Part shown: positions 28,679 to 37,444 of the stretch, one piece after another | How the letters are laid out: each line of letters begins with the position of its first letter | Numbering within the stretch: the first letter of the stretch is position 1 | Origin: Pseudomonas sp. BGI-2 | GTDB taxonomy: Bacteria; Pseudomonadota; Gammaproteobacteria; Pseudomonadales; Pseudomonadaceae | Reading direction: 5' to 3' | Assembly (NCBI RefSeq): GCF_004310295.1 | Contig: NZ_SISB01000011.1 | Coordinates: 62,001 to 126,000 of the forward strand | Length of the DNA stretch: 64,000 nucleotides | Made by a program: the position numbers and the translations under genes | Notes under the pieces: model-generated | Database searches by the model: none | The model's input: only the letters and a program-made list of their open reading frames with translations | Told to the model about the DNA's origin: nothing

Positions 28679-31596
28679 CAGACGGCTCCTTTGGTGGCGA
28701 CGGATCTGGGCAGGGCCGCGGTCTTGTGACCCCGAACCGATTGGTGGGCGAGGGCGGTGAGGACCAACAGCGTCGAACCGACCACCACGGCGTAGACGCC
28801 GATGTCGAAGAACAGCGCACTGGCGATGTGGATATCGCCCAGCACCGGCAGTCCGAAATGCCAGGTGTGGGTGGTCAGGAACGGATATCCGGCGGCCATC
28901 GCGCCGAGCCCGGTGACCGTGGCGAACAGCAGGCCTGTGCCCATCCAGCGCAGCGGACGCAGGCTCATTTGCGCCTCGACCCACTGGGTGCCGGCAACCA
29001 TGTATTGCAGGATGAATGCGACCGACATCACCAGCCCGGCGACAAAACCGCCACCCGGTTGGTTGTGCCCGCGCATGAACAGGTAGAACGACACCACAAA
29101 GGCAATCGGCAGCAGCAGACGTACCAGCACCGCCGGGACCATCATGAAGCCGAGCGCGGTGTCGCTGGCCTGACGCGGGTTGACCAGATCGGTGACGACG
29201 TCGGGCGCCAGCAGGCGTTGCTGGGCCGGTAACTGCAGGCTTTCTTTCGGAGGTCGGAAACGTCGCAGCAGGGCGAATACGGTCAACGCCACGGCTGCCA
29301 GCACGGTGATTTCGCCGAGGGTATCGAAACCACGGAAGTCCACCAGCATCACGTTGACCACGTTGCTGCCGCCGCCTTCGGGCAGGGCGCGGCTGAGGTA
29401 GAACGAGGAGATGTCGTTCGGCGTCTGGCGCGTCAGCATCGCGTAGGACAGCAACGCCATACCGCCACCGACGACGGTCGACAGCAGCAAGTCGCGGATA
29501 CGACGGATGCGTGCCTTGCGCAGGGTGCTCGGCAGCGGCGACACCTCTTCGATCCGGCGCGGCAACCAGCGCAGGCCGAGGAGAATCAGCACCGTGGTCA
29601 CCACTTCGACCACCAGTTGCGTCAGCGCCAGGTCCGGCGCCGAGAACCAGACAAAGGTGACGCAGGTCATCAGGCCGCAGACGCTGACCATGGTCAGGGC
29701 CGCGAGCCGGTGATACTTGGCCTGCCACGCCGCGCCGAGGGCACAGGCAATCGCCAGCAGCCAAAGGGTCACGAACACGATCGACCCCGGAATCTTCGGC
29801 CGATCACCCCAGCTCAGGCTGCTGTGCAGCATCGGGATCAACCCGGCGAACACCGCCGCGAGCACCACCAGAAACAATTGGGTTTGCAGGCGTTTGGTGC
29901 TGATCCGCCGCTCCAGCCGACGGGCCAGGCGCATCATGATCACCAGGCTGCGTTCGAACAGGCGCTTGCCGTTGAACCGCCCAATGACCGGCGGGTATTT
30001 GAAACGCCCGAGTTTGAGCTGATTGCGCAACAGCAGATACAGCACGATGCCGCAGGACATGGCGATCAGGCTCATGATCATCGGCGCGTTCCAGCCGTGC
30101 CAGATTGCCAGGCTGTATTCAGGCAGGACTCCGCCCACCACCGGCAGGGCGGCGGCGGCCAGCAACGGGCCGACCACTTGCGCCGGGAAAATCCCCACGA
30201 TCAGACAGGCGAACACCAGCAACTCAACCGGTGCGCGCATCCAGCGTGGCGGTTCGTGCGGGGTGTGGGGCAGGTCGGTGGCGGTCGGGCCAAAGAACAC
30301 GTCAACGGTGAAGCGCAGCGAGTAGGCGACGCTGAAGGTGCCGGCGATGGTCGCGACAATCGGCAAGGTCATCTCGACCCAGGCCGTGGCGTTGATGAAC
30401 ACGGTTTCGGCGAAGAACATCTCTTTCGACAGAAAGCCGTTGAGCAGTGGCACGCCGGCCATCGAGGCGCTGGCGACCATGGCCAGGGTGGCGGTGAAGG
30501 GGATCAGCTTGATCAGGCCGCTGAGCTTGCGAATGTCACGGGTGCCGCTTTCGTGGTCGATGATCCCGGCGGCCATGAACAGCGAAGCCTTGAAGGTTGC
30601 GTGGTTGAGGATGTGAAACACCGCGGCCACGGCGGCCAGCGGACTGTTCAGGCCCAATAGCAGAGTGATCAGGCCGAGGTGGCTGATGGTCGAGTAGGCC
30701 AGCAAACCCTTGAGGTCGTTCTGGAACATCGCGCAGTACGCGCCGAGCAACAGGGTGCAAGCACCGGCGCCGCTGACGATGTAGAACCATTCTTCACTGC
30801 CGGACAGCGACGGCCACAATCTTGCGAGCAGGAACACCCCGGCCTTGACCATGGTCGCCGAGTGCAGATAGGCCGAAACCGGTGTCGGCGCCGCCATCGC
30901 GTGGGGCAGCCAGAAGTGGAAGGGGAATTGCGCACTTTTGCTCAGGGCGCCGATCAGGATCAGGGGCAGCAGGATAGGGTAGAGGTGGTGCGCGCGAATC
31001 AGATCGCCGGCGGCCAGGACCTTGTCCAGGTCATAGCTGCCGACCACATGGCCGAGCAGCATGACCCCCGCCAGCAGGCACAATCCGCCGGCGCCGGTGA
31101 CCATCAGCGCCATATAGGCGCCGCGTCGCGCATCGGCGCGGTGGTGCCAGTAGCCGATCAACAGGAATGAAAAGAGGCTGGTCAGTTCCCAGAAAAACAC
31201 GATCTGGATCAGATTGCCGGAGATCACCAACCCGAGCATCGCGCCCATGAACGCCAGGAAAAACGCAAAGAACCGTGGCACCGGATCGTCCGGCGACATG
31301 TAATAGCGAGCGTATAAAGAAACCAGCGTGCCGATGCCCAGCACCAGCATCGAGAACAGCCACGCGAAACCGTCCATGCGCAGGACGAAATTCAGGCCCA
31401 CGCTGGGCAGCCAGAAAAACTCTTCACGAATGACGCCGCCATGGGCGATTTGCGGGTACAAGAGGGCGACCTGAACGGTGCCTATCAAGGCAACCAGGCC
31501 AGCCAGCAAAGATTCGGTGTTACGCGCGTTGTGAGGCAGCAAAGCCGCCAGACAGCTGCCGATAAAAGGCAGAAGCAGTAGAACTATCAGGGACAT
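28678..31596 (-). CDS. phaAB: Fused multisubunit K+(Na+)/H+ antiporter subunit A/B
   Basis: A 972-residue protein: the NuoL-like MrpA part with about 17-20 helices (FFAFFLAFMGAMLGLVISGN, HFWLPHAMAAPTPVSAYLHS, FNDHATF-type block ILNHATFKASLFMAAGIIDH), then an MrpB-like C-terminal domain (RLLLPIAFVVSFYLFMRGHN, PGGGFVAGLVM). Fusion of A and B is typical of the proteobacterial group 2 (Pha) antiporters, so six genes encode the seven-subunit complex. It couples proton entry to export of Na+ or K+ and supports pH and salt tolerance. It is the first gene of the leftward operon. Confidence 0.94.
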   Translation of the reverse strand: MSLIVLLLLPFIGSCLAALLPHNARNTESLLAGLVALIGTVQVALLYPQIAHGGVIREEFFWLPSVGLNFVLRMDGFAWLFSMLVLGIGTLVSLYARYYMSPDDPVPRFFAFFLAFMGAMLGLVISGNLIQIVFFWELTSLFSFLLIGYWHHRADARRGAYMALMVTGAGGLCLLAGVMLLGHVVGSYDLDKVLAAGDLIRAHHLYPILLPLILIGALSKSAQFPFHFWLPHAMAAPTPVSAYLHSATMVKAGVFLLARLWPSLSGSEEWFYIVSGAGACTLLLGAYCAMFQNDLKGLLAYSTISHLGLITLLLGLNSPLAAVAAVFHILNHATFKASLFMAAGIIDHESGTRDIRKLSGLIKLIPFTATLAMVASASMAGVPLLNGFLSKEMFFAETVFINATAWVEMTLPIVATIAGTFSVAYSLRFTVDVFFGPTATDLPHTPHEPPRWMRAPVELLVFACLIVGIFPAQVVGPLLAAAALPVVGGVLPEYSLAIWHGWNAPMIMSLIAMSCGIVLYLLLRNQLKLGRFKYPPVIGRFNGKRLFERSLVIMMRLARRLERRISTKRLQTQLFLVVLAAVFAGLIPMLHSSLSWGDRPKIPGSIVFVTLWLLAIACALGAAWQAKYHRLAALTMVSVCGLMTCVTFVWFSAPDLALTQLVVEVVTTVLILLGLRWLPRRIEEVSPLPSTLRKARIRRIRDLLLSTVVGGGMALLSYAMLTRQTPNDISSFYLSRALPEGGGSNVVNVMLVDFRGFDTLGEITVLAAVALTVFALLRRFRPPKESLQLPAQQRLLAPDVVTDLVNPRQASDTALGFMMVPAVLVRLLLPIAFVVSFYLFMRGHNQPGGGFVAGLVMSVAFILQYMVAGTQWVEAQMSLRPLRWMGTGLLFATVTGLGAMAAGYPFLTTHTWHFGLPVLGDIHIASALFFDIGVYAVVVGSTLLVLTALAHQSVRGHKTAALPRSVATKGAV

Positions 31597-31920
31597 AGGC
31601 TTCTAATCTGCGGAAGTTTGTGAAGCATCATACGTGCCAGCTCCCGGATCGCCAAACGCCAAGCTGTCGCAGAATCCTACAAGGTAGACGGAAAAAACCT
31701 GATTCACATTGTTTCAAAGGTGTGTTTTCAGCAGGTCTGGCCCCTTCGCGAGCAAGCCCGCTCCCACATTGGATTAGCATGGTGCACAAAATTTGTGTAC
31801 ACAGCAGATCCCTTGTGGGAGCGAGCCTGCTCGCGATGAGGCCCATACAGCCAAATCAATCTCGGAAATCAAACGACTTCCGTCAGACCTGCGCCCTAAT
31901 CTGCCGACCCAACACATCCA
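31597..31920. other. 324-bp gap upstream of phaAB with REPs and a tandem repeat
   Basis: The gap should hold the phaAB promoter near 31600-31700, a spread-out REP pair (31743-31840), and at its right edge the beginning of a 14-bp tandem repeat that enters the next gene. No gene is supported. Confidence 0.6.
31743..31840. repeat. REP pair, family A (wide loop)
   Basis: CCTTCGCGAGCAAGCCCGCT in one orientation and TTGTGGGAGCGAGCCTGCTC in the other, separated by ~45 bp that include a GTGCACAAAATTTGTGTACAC-like inverted segment. Confidence 0.8.
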
Positions 31921-31952
31921 TCACATCACATCCATCACATCACACCCATCAC
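31914..31952. repeat. 14-bp tandem repeat at the 3' end of a small gene
   Basis: Two perfect copies of ACATCCATCACATC followed by a partial third copy with one mismatch. The leftward gene ends inside it (stop complement at 31921-31923). The unit is not a multiple of three, so copy-number change would shift the frame. Confidence 0.85.
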
Positions 31953-32163
31953 GCAGCAACATTGCCGCCGCATGCGCGAGTTGCTGCACATCGGCCCCCT
32001 TGGCTTGAGTGATATCAAGACTGGCCAAACTTTCCATCATTTGCGTCACGGCCAGAAACCGTGTGGCCGCGTTGCTGTGCAACACGTCCAGCGGCGCTTG
32101 AGTGGCGACCAGTAACACCGGTATATCGCAGTCATTGTTGGTCATCGGCATATGCGGGTTCAT
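31921..32163 (-). CDS. Hypothetical small protein, coupled to the DUF3077-like gene
   Basis: An 80-residue protein (MNPHMPMTNNDCDIPVLLVA ... MMESLASLDITQAKGADVQQ) with a C-terminal end CDVMDVM encoded by the tandem repeat. Its ATG overlaps the upstream stop by four bases. I do not recognise a family, although helical small proteins next to DUF3077 genes are common in Pseudomonas. Function unknown. Confidence 0.55.
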   Translation of the reverse strand: MNPHMPMTNNDCDIPVLLVATQAPLDVLHSNAATRFLAVTQMMESLASLDITQAKGADVQQLAHAAAMLLRDGCDVMDVM

Positions 32164-32444
32164 ACATCACCTCCAGCTTGGGTCGCGTGCATCCCGTCGA
32201 TGGATGCTTGAACCAACGAGCGCGCAGTACCGAGCATTTGCTGGCTGGCCCAGCGTAATGAAGCTTTATGTTCCGGGCGGGTAGCGGTGGGGGCTTGATG
32301 GGCAAGGGCTTCGGCGCAGCTGAGGTAGACCGCGGCGTGTTCGAGGGCGTCGAGTAGCGGGATGTCGGGTTGTACCGCGAAGAGGTGGTGGTCGACGTGG
32401 TCGCAGCGGGCGAAGGGGGTGGATTTTGTGGTTGGATTGGTCAT
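32160..32444 (-). CDS. DUF3077-like small protein
   Basis: A 94-residue protein whose core LFAVQPDIPLLDALEHAAVY, then LSCAEALA, matches the DUF3077 pattern (an LF-V-pgvpl-dAle-A stretch). The ATG at 32444 is chosen because AGGAG lies six bases before it; an earlier ATG at 32450 directly abuts the AGGAG and is unlikely. The protein is soluble and helical; function unknown. Confidence 0.65.
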   Translation of the reverse strand: MTNPTTKSTPFARCDHVDHHLFAVQPDIPLLDALEHAAVYLSCAEALAHQAPTATRPEHKASLRWASQQMLGTARSLVQASIDGMHATQAGGDV

Positions 32445-32929
32445 GTGCATCTCCTGAAAAATGGAGTGGCCACGTCATCGCCGTCAAACGAATCAGGTGG
32501 CAACTGTACGCAGGTTGACGGACCGGTCCAGGAACCCGGCGCACTCGAAAGTGCCCCACGCACAGCTGCCATAGCGCTGCACAAGGTCCTGGAAAACGCC
32601 GAGCCGTCAAACCCGATCACGAATGAGTTCGTGACAGGCGCGAGGATAGGGAGTGAGGGCAGGGCAGTCAACCGGCCAAAAGCCTGAAACAGCTGCTTTG
32701 CTTGTAGGTCTGTTCCGAGTCAGCTAACACCCGAAGCCCTTGTGAGGAACGGACTGGCACTGATCGGCGTCACTCAAGCATGACACTGAACCTGTGGCGA
32801 GGGAGCTTGCTCCCGTTGGACGGCGCAGCAGTCCCTTTTTTGGGGCCGCTTCGTAGTCCAGCGGGAGCAAGCTCCCTCGCCACCGGTTATCCTCATGCTC
32901 AAGGGAATAATTGAGGTGTCATAAAAAGG
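32445..32929. other. 485-bp gap with a family B REP
   Basis: No supported gene. The only clear structure is the REP hairpin at 32791-32884. The left part contains the promoter of the leftward small genes, and the right end has AAGGATG-type leader sequence for the next gene. Confidence 0.55.
32791..32884. repeat. REP hairpin, family B variant
   Basis: Arms CCTGTGGCGAGGGAGCTTGC and complement, inner arms GGACGGCGCAGCAGTCC/GGGGCCGCTTCGTAGTCC. Compared with the copy at 15041, the GGGATTTATCCCC part is replaced by GGGAGCTTGCTCCC, so the outer palindrome is kept while its sequence changes. Confidence 0.85.
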
Positions 32930-33391
32930 ATGTTTACGAATAAAAGACTGATTTTCTGGTTGGGTGTTTTGATACTGGTTAATGCAACCGTATTGGCGTT
33001 TGTTGCATTAAACGTGTCGAGGACCCATGACATGAGCATGATTAAAACTAAAGAGCCTCTTCTTATTGAGGGGCCGAATGGCGATGAAAACTATTATGTG
33101 CTGCCCCTCGGCACCACGCTTTATCGTGACAAGAGCTTTCCTGAAGGGCATGACCGTTATGTCGTTTACTTGAACCACAAGGGTGCAATTGCACACGAAG
33201 AAGTGCCGATGAGGCCGGAATACCAAGGAGATTTCATTTCCCCTCTGTGGATGTCAAATGTTGACTCCGATGCCCTAAAGAAGATTTTCAAACGCTTTCC
33301 TCTTTCCAAGGAGGATGTTGCCGCGGCCATCAAATCCAACAAGATCACTAGGGATGACCTGGCGGACATCATTCGGTCGTTGCCGGAGTAA
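32930..33391 (+). CDS. Membrane-anchored hypothetical protein
   Basis: A 153-residue protein with one N-terminal transmembrane segment (LIFWLGVLILVNATVLAFVALNV trimmed: about residues 7-29) and a periplasmic-facing domain (YYVLPLGTTLYRDKSFPEGH; YVVYLNHKGAIAHEEVPM). AAAAGGA precedes the start. Codon use is more AT-rich than the neighbours, suggesting a transferred or fast-evolving gene. No family recognised. Confidence 0.6.
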   Translation: MFTNKRLIFWLGVLILVNATVLAFVALNVSRTHDMSMIKTKEPLLIEGPNGDENYYVLPLGTTLYRDKSFPEGHDRYVVYLNHKGAIAHEEVPMRPEYQGDFISPLWMSNVDSDALKKIFKRFPLSKEDVAAAIKSNKITRDDLADIIRSLPE

Positions 33392-33459
33392 TCGCAGCGT
33401 AGGCGTTATCAAGATCATTGGAGATTTCTGGCCGTCTTCCTGAGCATCGGGAGAAAATC

Positions 33460-34407
33460 TCATTTGTTTGAGTCGATGGCCTCGCTCTCTACCTGGTCGT
33501 TAACTACCCCACGATCTTTACCCTTGGTCTTCAACTCACTCACAATCACCGCCGCCACAATCAACCCCGCACCCACCAACGCAATCGCCGGCAACCGCTC
33601 CCCGGCAATCCTTCCGACTATCCCGGCCCACACCGGCTCGCCCGCATAAATCAACGTCGCCCGGGTTGGCGAGACACTCTGCTGCGCCCAGTTCATCGCC
33701 ACCTGAATCGCCGCGCTCGCTGCACCCAAGCCCAGCGCACTGCACAGCAACAGCCATGAGAAACCCGGAATCACTTCCTGAGTCGGCACCACCATCAGGA
33801 ACGACAGCACCGACGTGGTCGCCAGTTGCGCCACCGTCACCCGGCGCACATCGACTTGCCCGGCATACGTGCTGATCAAAATGATCTCCGCCGCAATCGC
33901 GACAGCACTGATCAACGTGGCGATTTCACCCGGACTGAAATTAAAGGAAGCGCCCGCCGGCCCGGACAGCAGCATCAACCCGGTAAACGCCAGCATGATC
34001 CCGATACTCGGCATCAGCCCCGGACGCCGTCCCAGCACCAGCCATTGCAGCAGGGGTACGAAGGGCACGTACAACGCGGTAATAAATGCCGACTGACTGC
34101 TGGGAATGCTTTGCAAACCGACAGTCTGCAAGCCGTAGCCCAGCATGATCGCCACGCCGATAAACGCCCCGGCCTTGAGTTCGAACAGGGTCAGTTCCCG
34201 CAGATGACGCCAGGAGAACAGCGCAACAATGATCGCCGCCGCCGCAAAGCGCAGGCCGACAAAAAACATCGGCCCGCTGACGGTCATTGCGTGCTGCACC
34301 AGCAAGAATGTCCCGCCCCAGACCATGGTGATCAGCACCAGCACGTACTCGGCCTTGCTGAACCGCGAGAAACGGGAAGAAGTGTGAGAGGCGTTCACAG
34401 ACGTCAT
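33460..34407 (-). CDS. DMT-superfamily (EamA) transporter
   Basis: A 315-residue inner-membrane protein with ten hydrophobic segments and two EamA repeats (VLITMVWGGTFLLVQHAMTV at the start of repeat 1; IATLISAVAIAAEIILISTY at the start of repeat 2). The SQSAFITALYVPFVPLLQWL stretch is typical. Such proteins usually export metabolites or amino acids; the substrate is unknown. The ATG at 34407 removes an unlikely 52-residue extension that overlaps the divergent regulator gene. Confidence 0.82.
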   Translation of the reverse strand: MTSVNASHTSSRFSRFSKAEYVLVLITMVWGGTFLLVQHAMTVSGPMFFVGLRFAAAAIIVALFSWRHLRELTLFELKAGAFIGVAIMLGYGLQTVGLQSIPSSQSAFITALYVPFVPLLQWLVLGRRPGLMPSIGIMLAFTGLMLLSGPAGASFNFSPGEIATLISAVAIAAEIILISTYAGQVDVRRVTVAQLATTSVLSFLMVVPTQEVIPGFSWLLLCSALGLGAASAAIQVAMNWAQQSVSPTRATLIYAGEPVWAGIVGRIAGERLPAIALVGAGLIVAAVIVSELKTKGKDRGVVNDQVESEAIDSNK

Positions 34408-34454
34408 GACCTTGCGCGCTACCTGAGGGGGACGCACAATGCGTCGAATGTTGC

Positions 34455-34466
34455 GCAGTATACTGC
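34455..34466. promoter_or_regulatory. Palindrome in the divergent DMT/XRE promoter region
   Basis: GCAGTATACTGC is a perfect 12-bp palindrome midway between the divergent starts (34407 and 34492). It is a plausible autoregulatory operator of the XRE-cupin protein; inference only. Confidence 0.4.
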
Positions 34467-34491
34467 CCAACTCCACCAAGTGAGCAATATA

Positions 34492-35055
34492 GTGCACAAA
34501 GATTCTACCCAGCGGGCCTCGGTCCTTCAGCACGTCAGCCAGAACGTTCGACGCCTGCGTCATGCCGCCGACATGAGCCAGACCGCGCTGGCCGAAAAGT
34601 CCGGGGTCAGCCGCCGCATGCTGGTGGCGATCGAGGCCGGCGAGAAAAACGTCAGCCTGACCACCCTCGACCGTGTGGCCGAAGCACTGGACGTGGCGTT
34701 CAGCGATTTGATCCAGGCCCCGGATGCCCGCGACCCGAGCCGCATCAACGAAGTCGCCTGGGCCGGAACGATTCCCGGCAGCAAAGCCGTTTTACTGTCC
34801 AAAGCCACCGCCACCCGTGAAGTGGAGCAATGGGAATGGTGTTTGCAACCGGGGGAGGTTTATCCGTCGCAACCGGATGCGGAGGGTTGGAGTGAGCAGA
34901 TTTATGTGTTCGCAGGCTGCCTGACGTTGATGCTGGGCGATACGCCGCTTGAGATTGGCGCGGGTGAGTTCTTCATGTTCGCCAGTGACCAGCCGCATTC
35001 CTATCGCAATGATGGTCCGGTGGCTGCGCGGTTTGTTCGAAACGTAGTGATTTAA
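34492..35055 (+). CDS. XRE-family regulator with C-terminal cupin domain
   Basis: A 187-residue regulator: HTH_3 domain at about residues 14-68 (LRHAADMSQTALAEKSGVSR, then RMLVAIEAGEKNVSLTTLDRVAEAL) and a cupin_2 domain (LQPGEVYPSQPDAEGWSEQI to GEFFMFASDQPHSYRNDGP). The start is GTG 34492, because residues before the HTH continue back to VHKDSTQRAS and no in-frame ATG precedes the helix-turn-helix core. It is divergent from the DMT transporter, which it probably controls in response to a small ligand, a common arrangement for this family. Confidence 0.8.
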   Translation: MHKDSTQRASVLQHVSQNVRRLRHAADMSQTALAEKSGVSRRMLVAIEAGEKNVSLTTLDRVAEALDVAFSDLIQAPDARDPSRINEVAWAGTIPGSKAVLLSKATATREVEQWEWCLQPGEVYPSQPDAEGWSEQIYVFAGCLTLMLGDTPLEIGAGEFFMFASDQPHSYRNDGPVAARFVRNVVI

Positions 35056-35158
35056 CTGTTTGCCGATCAACACTGGACAGACACTTTGGCTGTTTTAAAG
35101 CTGTAAGTCTTTCTCGGTAAAATACTCAAGCTATTGAAATAAAACGAAATTGAATTAA

Positions 35159-35172
35159 GGCACGACTCCTGC
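35159..35172 (+). promoter_or_regulatory. Putative sigma-54 promoter of sfnB
   Basis: GGCACGACTCCTGC has GG and GC separated by ten bases, with CACG after GG and CTGCA at the -12 side, close to the TGGCACG-N4-TTGC consensus. It lies 41 bp before the sfnB start. In Pseudomonas putida the sfn genes depend on SfnR, a sigma-54 enhancer-binding protein. Confidence 0.6.
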
Positions 35173-35212
35173 AAAAGCTCTGGCGTATTCACCAGAATCC
35201 CGGAGTCGGCCC

Positions 35213-36415
35213 ATGACAGCCTCTACCCAACCCCCTCGCACCGCCCATGTGATCCGCTCGGACGCCGAAGCCATCGCCGTCGCTCACAAGCTCGCCGCAC
35301 GCTTCGCCGTCGAAGCCAGCCTCCGCGACCGCGAACGACGCCTGCCGATTAATGAGCTGGACGAGTTCTCCGCCAGCGGCCTCTGGGGCATCACGGTGCC
35401 CAAGGCATATGGCGGCGCTGGCGTTTCCTACGTGACCGTCGCCGAGGTGATCAAGATCATTTCCGCCGCCGACTCATCCCTCGGCCAGATCCCGCAAAAC
35501 CACCTCGGCGTGCTCGACATCCTCCTGCAAACCGCCACCGAGGAGCAGAAGCGCTTTTACTTCGGCAAAGTCTTGCAGGGCTATCGTTTCGGCAACGCCT
35601 TCTCCGAATCCAAAAGCAAAAACGCCGGTGCTTTCGAAACCCGAATCCGTTTCGGCAAAGACACCGCGCAAATCGACGGCGAGAAGTTCTACTGCACCGG
35701 CGCGTTGTTCGCGCACATCGTACCGGCCGTGGCGGTGGATGAAGAGAACAAGGCCTTCATTGCTTTCATTGAGCGCGACAATCCCGGCCTGACGGTGATC
35801 GACAGCTGGGACGGATTCGGCCAGCGCACCACGGCCAGTGGCGGCGTGACGCTGAGCGCGGTGAAGGTCCCGCTCAGTGCGGTAATCCCGGCCCACAAGG
35901 CGTTCGACGAACCCACCGCCGACGGCCCGATCTCGCAAATCATTCAGGCTGCCGTGGACACCGGCATCGCCGTCGGCGCCCTGGAAGAAACCAAACGCTA
36001 CGCCCGCGAAGCCCGGCCATGGATCGACAGCGGGCAGGACCACGGCTGGCAGGACCCGTTCAGCATCGCCGCGATTGGCGATCTCGAATGGCGGGTGCAT
36101 GGCACCGAAGCGATCCTGAAAAAGGCCGGACAGGCCATCGACGCGGCGTTGCTCAACGCCAATGAAGACACGGTGGCCCACGCTTCGGTGGTGGTCGCTC
36201 AAGCCAAAGTCCTGTCCGCCGAAATCGCCTTGCTCGCCAGCAGCAAACTCTTCGAACTGGCCGGTACCCGCTCGGTGCTGGGCAAATACAACCTCGACCG
36301 CCACTGGCGCAACGCTCGGACTCACACGCTGCACGATCCGGCGCGCTGGAAATCCCACCTGATTGGCAACTACCTGCTCAACGGCGTGAAGCCCGCGCGC
36401 CACGCCTGGAACTGA
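35213..36415 (+). CDS. sfnB: SfnB-family sulfur acquisition oxidoreductase
   Basis: A 400-residue acyl-CoA-dehydrogenase-fold flavoprotein of the SfnB/DszC/SoxC monooxygenase group. It has the N-terminal helical domain, the substrate region SAADSSLGQIPQNHLGVLD, the beta domain FGNAFSESKSKNAGAFETRI, and a C-terminal four-helix domain ending ELAGTRSVLGKYNLDRHWRN, ARTHTLHDP. Such enzymes serve sulfur release from organic sulfur compounds under sulfate starvation. A sigma-54-like promoter precedes it. The next gene begins 10 bp after its stop. Confidence 0.88.
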   Translation: MTASTQPPRTAHVIRSDAEAIAVAHKLAARFAVEASLRDRERRLPINELDEFSASGLWGITVPKAYGGAGVSYVTVAEVIKIISAADSSLGQIPQNHLGVLDILLQTATEEQKRFYFGKVLQGYRFGNAFSESKSKNAGAFETRIRFGKDTAQIDGEKFYCTGALFAHIVPAVAVDEENKAFIAFIERDNPGLTVIDSWDGFGQRTTASGGVTLSAVKVPLSAVIPAHKAFDEPTADGPISQIIQAAVDTGIAVGALEETKRYAREARPWIDSGQDHGWQDPFSIAAIGDLEWRVHGTEAILKKAGQAIDAALLNANEDTVAHASVVVAQAKVLSAEIALLASSKLFELAGTRSVLGKYNLDRHWRNARTHTLHDPARWKSHLIGNYLLNGVKPARHAWN

Positions 36416-36425
36416 GGAGCCCACC

Positions 36426-36866
36426 ATGAACGCTTTGACCCAACCGATTGTTGCCGACCAGCCCCTGACCAAGAGTCAGCACGACTTGCACAACGCCCGC
36501 AGCCTGCTCGATGCGACCCTGCGTTTTGTTCGCCAGCAAGCTCAAGCCACGAGTGACCCCTACGTCATCAGCCGTGTCGGTGATTTGCACATCCGCATCG
36601 AAGTCGCCGCCGCGCTGCTCGAACGCGCCGACGAGTTTCTGAACAGTCACGAAGACGACACGGAAATCAGCGTTGCCATCGCCGAGTCGCACCTGGCCAG
36701 CGCCGACGCGCTTAACGCCGTCAGCAATGCCGAATTCGAACTCACCGGCCAACGCACCGTGCTGCATGGGTCGCTGCAAGACCCGTTGCGCTGGAAGCTT
36801 CACCTTATTGGCAACTTCCGCCTGAACGGCATTCATCCACACAAGTTTTCTTACGTAACGTATTGA
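36426..36866 (+). CDS. Stand-alone C-terminal domain of an SfnB-like acyl-CoA dehydrogenase
   Basis: A 146-residue helical protein that matches only the C-terminal helical domain of SfnB: it ends EFELTGQRTVLHGSLQDPLR, then WKLHLIGNFRLNGIHPHKF, parallel to the end of the sfnB product (ELAGTRSVLGKYNLDRHW; RWKSHLIGNYLLNGVKP). It lacks the N-terminal and flavin-binding beta domains. It has its own ribosome binding site (GAGGAG). The tidy start, spacing and terminator argue for a functional partner or subunit rather than debris. Role unknown. Confidence 0.75.
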   Translation: MNALTQPIVADQPLTKSQHDLHNARSLLDATLRFVRQQAQATSDPYVISRVGDLHIRIEVAAALLERADEFLNSHEDDTEISVAIAESHLASADALNAVSNAEFELTGQRTVLHGSLQDPLRWKLHLIGNFRLNGIHPHKFSYVTY

Positions 36867-36894
36867 TAAATAGAAATTTTTCGAGAAAAACGTT

Positions 36895-36918
36895 AAGCCT
36901 GCAATGACAGGCTTTGTT
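36895..36918 (+). terminator. Intrinsic terminator after the sfnB pair
   Basis: AAGCCTG and CAGGCTT form a 7-bp stem with a 6-base loop, followed by TGTTGT. It lies about 28 bp after the stop of the SfnB C-terminal paralog. Confidence 0.65.
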
Positions 36919-37123
36919 GTAGCCAAATTCGTGCTCGGCGCAGCTAGTTAAACCCCCGTTACCACTCGTCTGAACGCATGTTGACCTGTTATTTCTGACA
37001 GTAGACATCCTCGTGTTTTCGATCTTATATATTACGCAGTGCAAGAGCTTGCACTAAACAGGTTGTGCGATGAAGTCCGAATCAATCGGAACTTCATATT
37101 TTACTCTTAAGAGGGAACGCGAA

Positions 37124-37444
37124 ATGTCAAACGAACAGCCAGAACTTGACGCGCCAGAAGTTAAAGTGACGCAGTCGGATTTTGTAATTGATACCCCTTC
37201 GTCGACAGATACAATTACTAAAAAGGGTTACTGGGTCCACTGCTGGGGTAAGCCGGCGACAGATACGAACTTTTATGCGCTCAGCTCACAGAGAGTTGAA
37301 GAGGATGGAGCGGGTGTAATTAGTAAAATTAAAAAGGACCACGAGCGCCTGCGTGGCCATAAGCATGTGGATTTTAGGTTTACTCTAGAGAATAATGACA
37401 CTGAGAGGCTGGGTAAATCTAAGGTCACTTCAGTTGCCAGCTAA
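37124..37444 (+). CDS. Low-GC hypothetical small protein
   Basis: A 106-residue protein (MSNEQPELDAPEVKVTQSDF ... TITKKGYWVHCWGKPATDTN, FYALSSQRVEEDGAGVISK) with no signal peptide or membrane segment. GAGGGA lies 7-12 bases before ATG 37124, which is preferred to the upstream start at 37070. The codon use is clearly more AT-rich than its neighbours, as is the flanking DNA (36867-37740), a sign of recent acquisition. No domain recognised. Confidence 0.6.
   Translation: MSNEQPELDAPEVKVTQSDFVIDTPSSTDTITKKGYWVHCWGKPATDTNFYALSSQRVEEDGAGVISKIKKDHERLRGHKHVDFRFTLENNDTERLGKSKVTSVAS

Noticed and set aside
29617..30660. 347-codon plus-strand frame inside phaAB
   Set aside because: Antisense shadow with Gln/His/Arg-rich composition; phaAB is clear on the minus strand.
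32102..32284. 60-codon plus-strand frame antisense to the DUF3077-like genes
   Set aside because: The opposite-strand genes have proper ribosome binding sites and four-base coupling; this frame has neither.
33826..34491. N-terminal extension of the XRE regulator to 409 residues
   Set aside because: The extension is antisense to the DMT transporter and has basic low-complexity composition; the regulator begins at GTG 34492.
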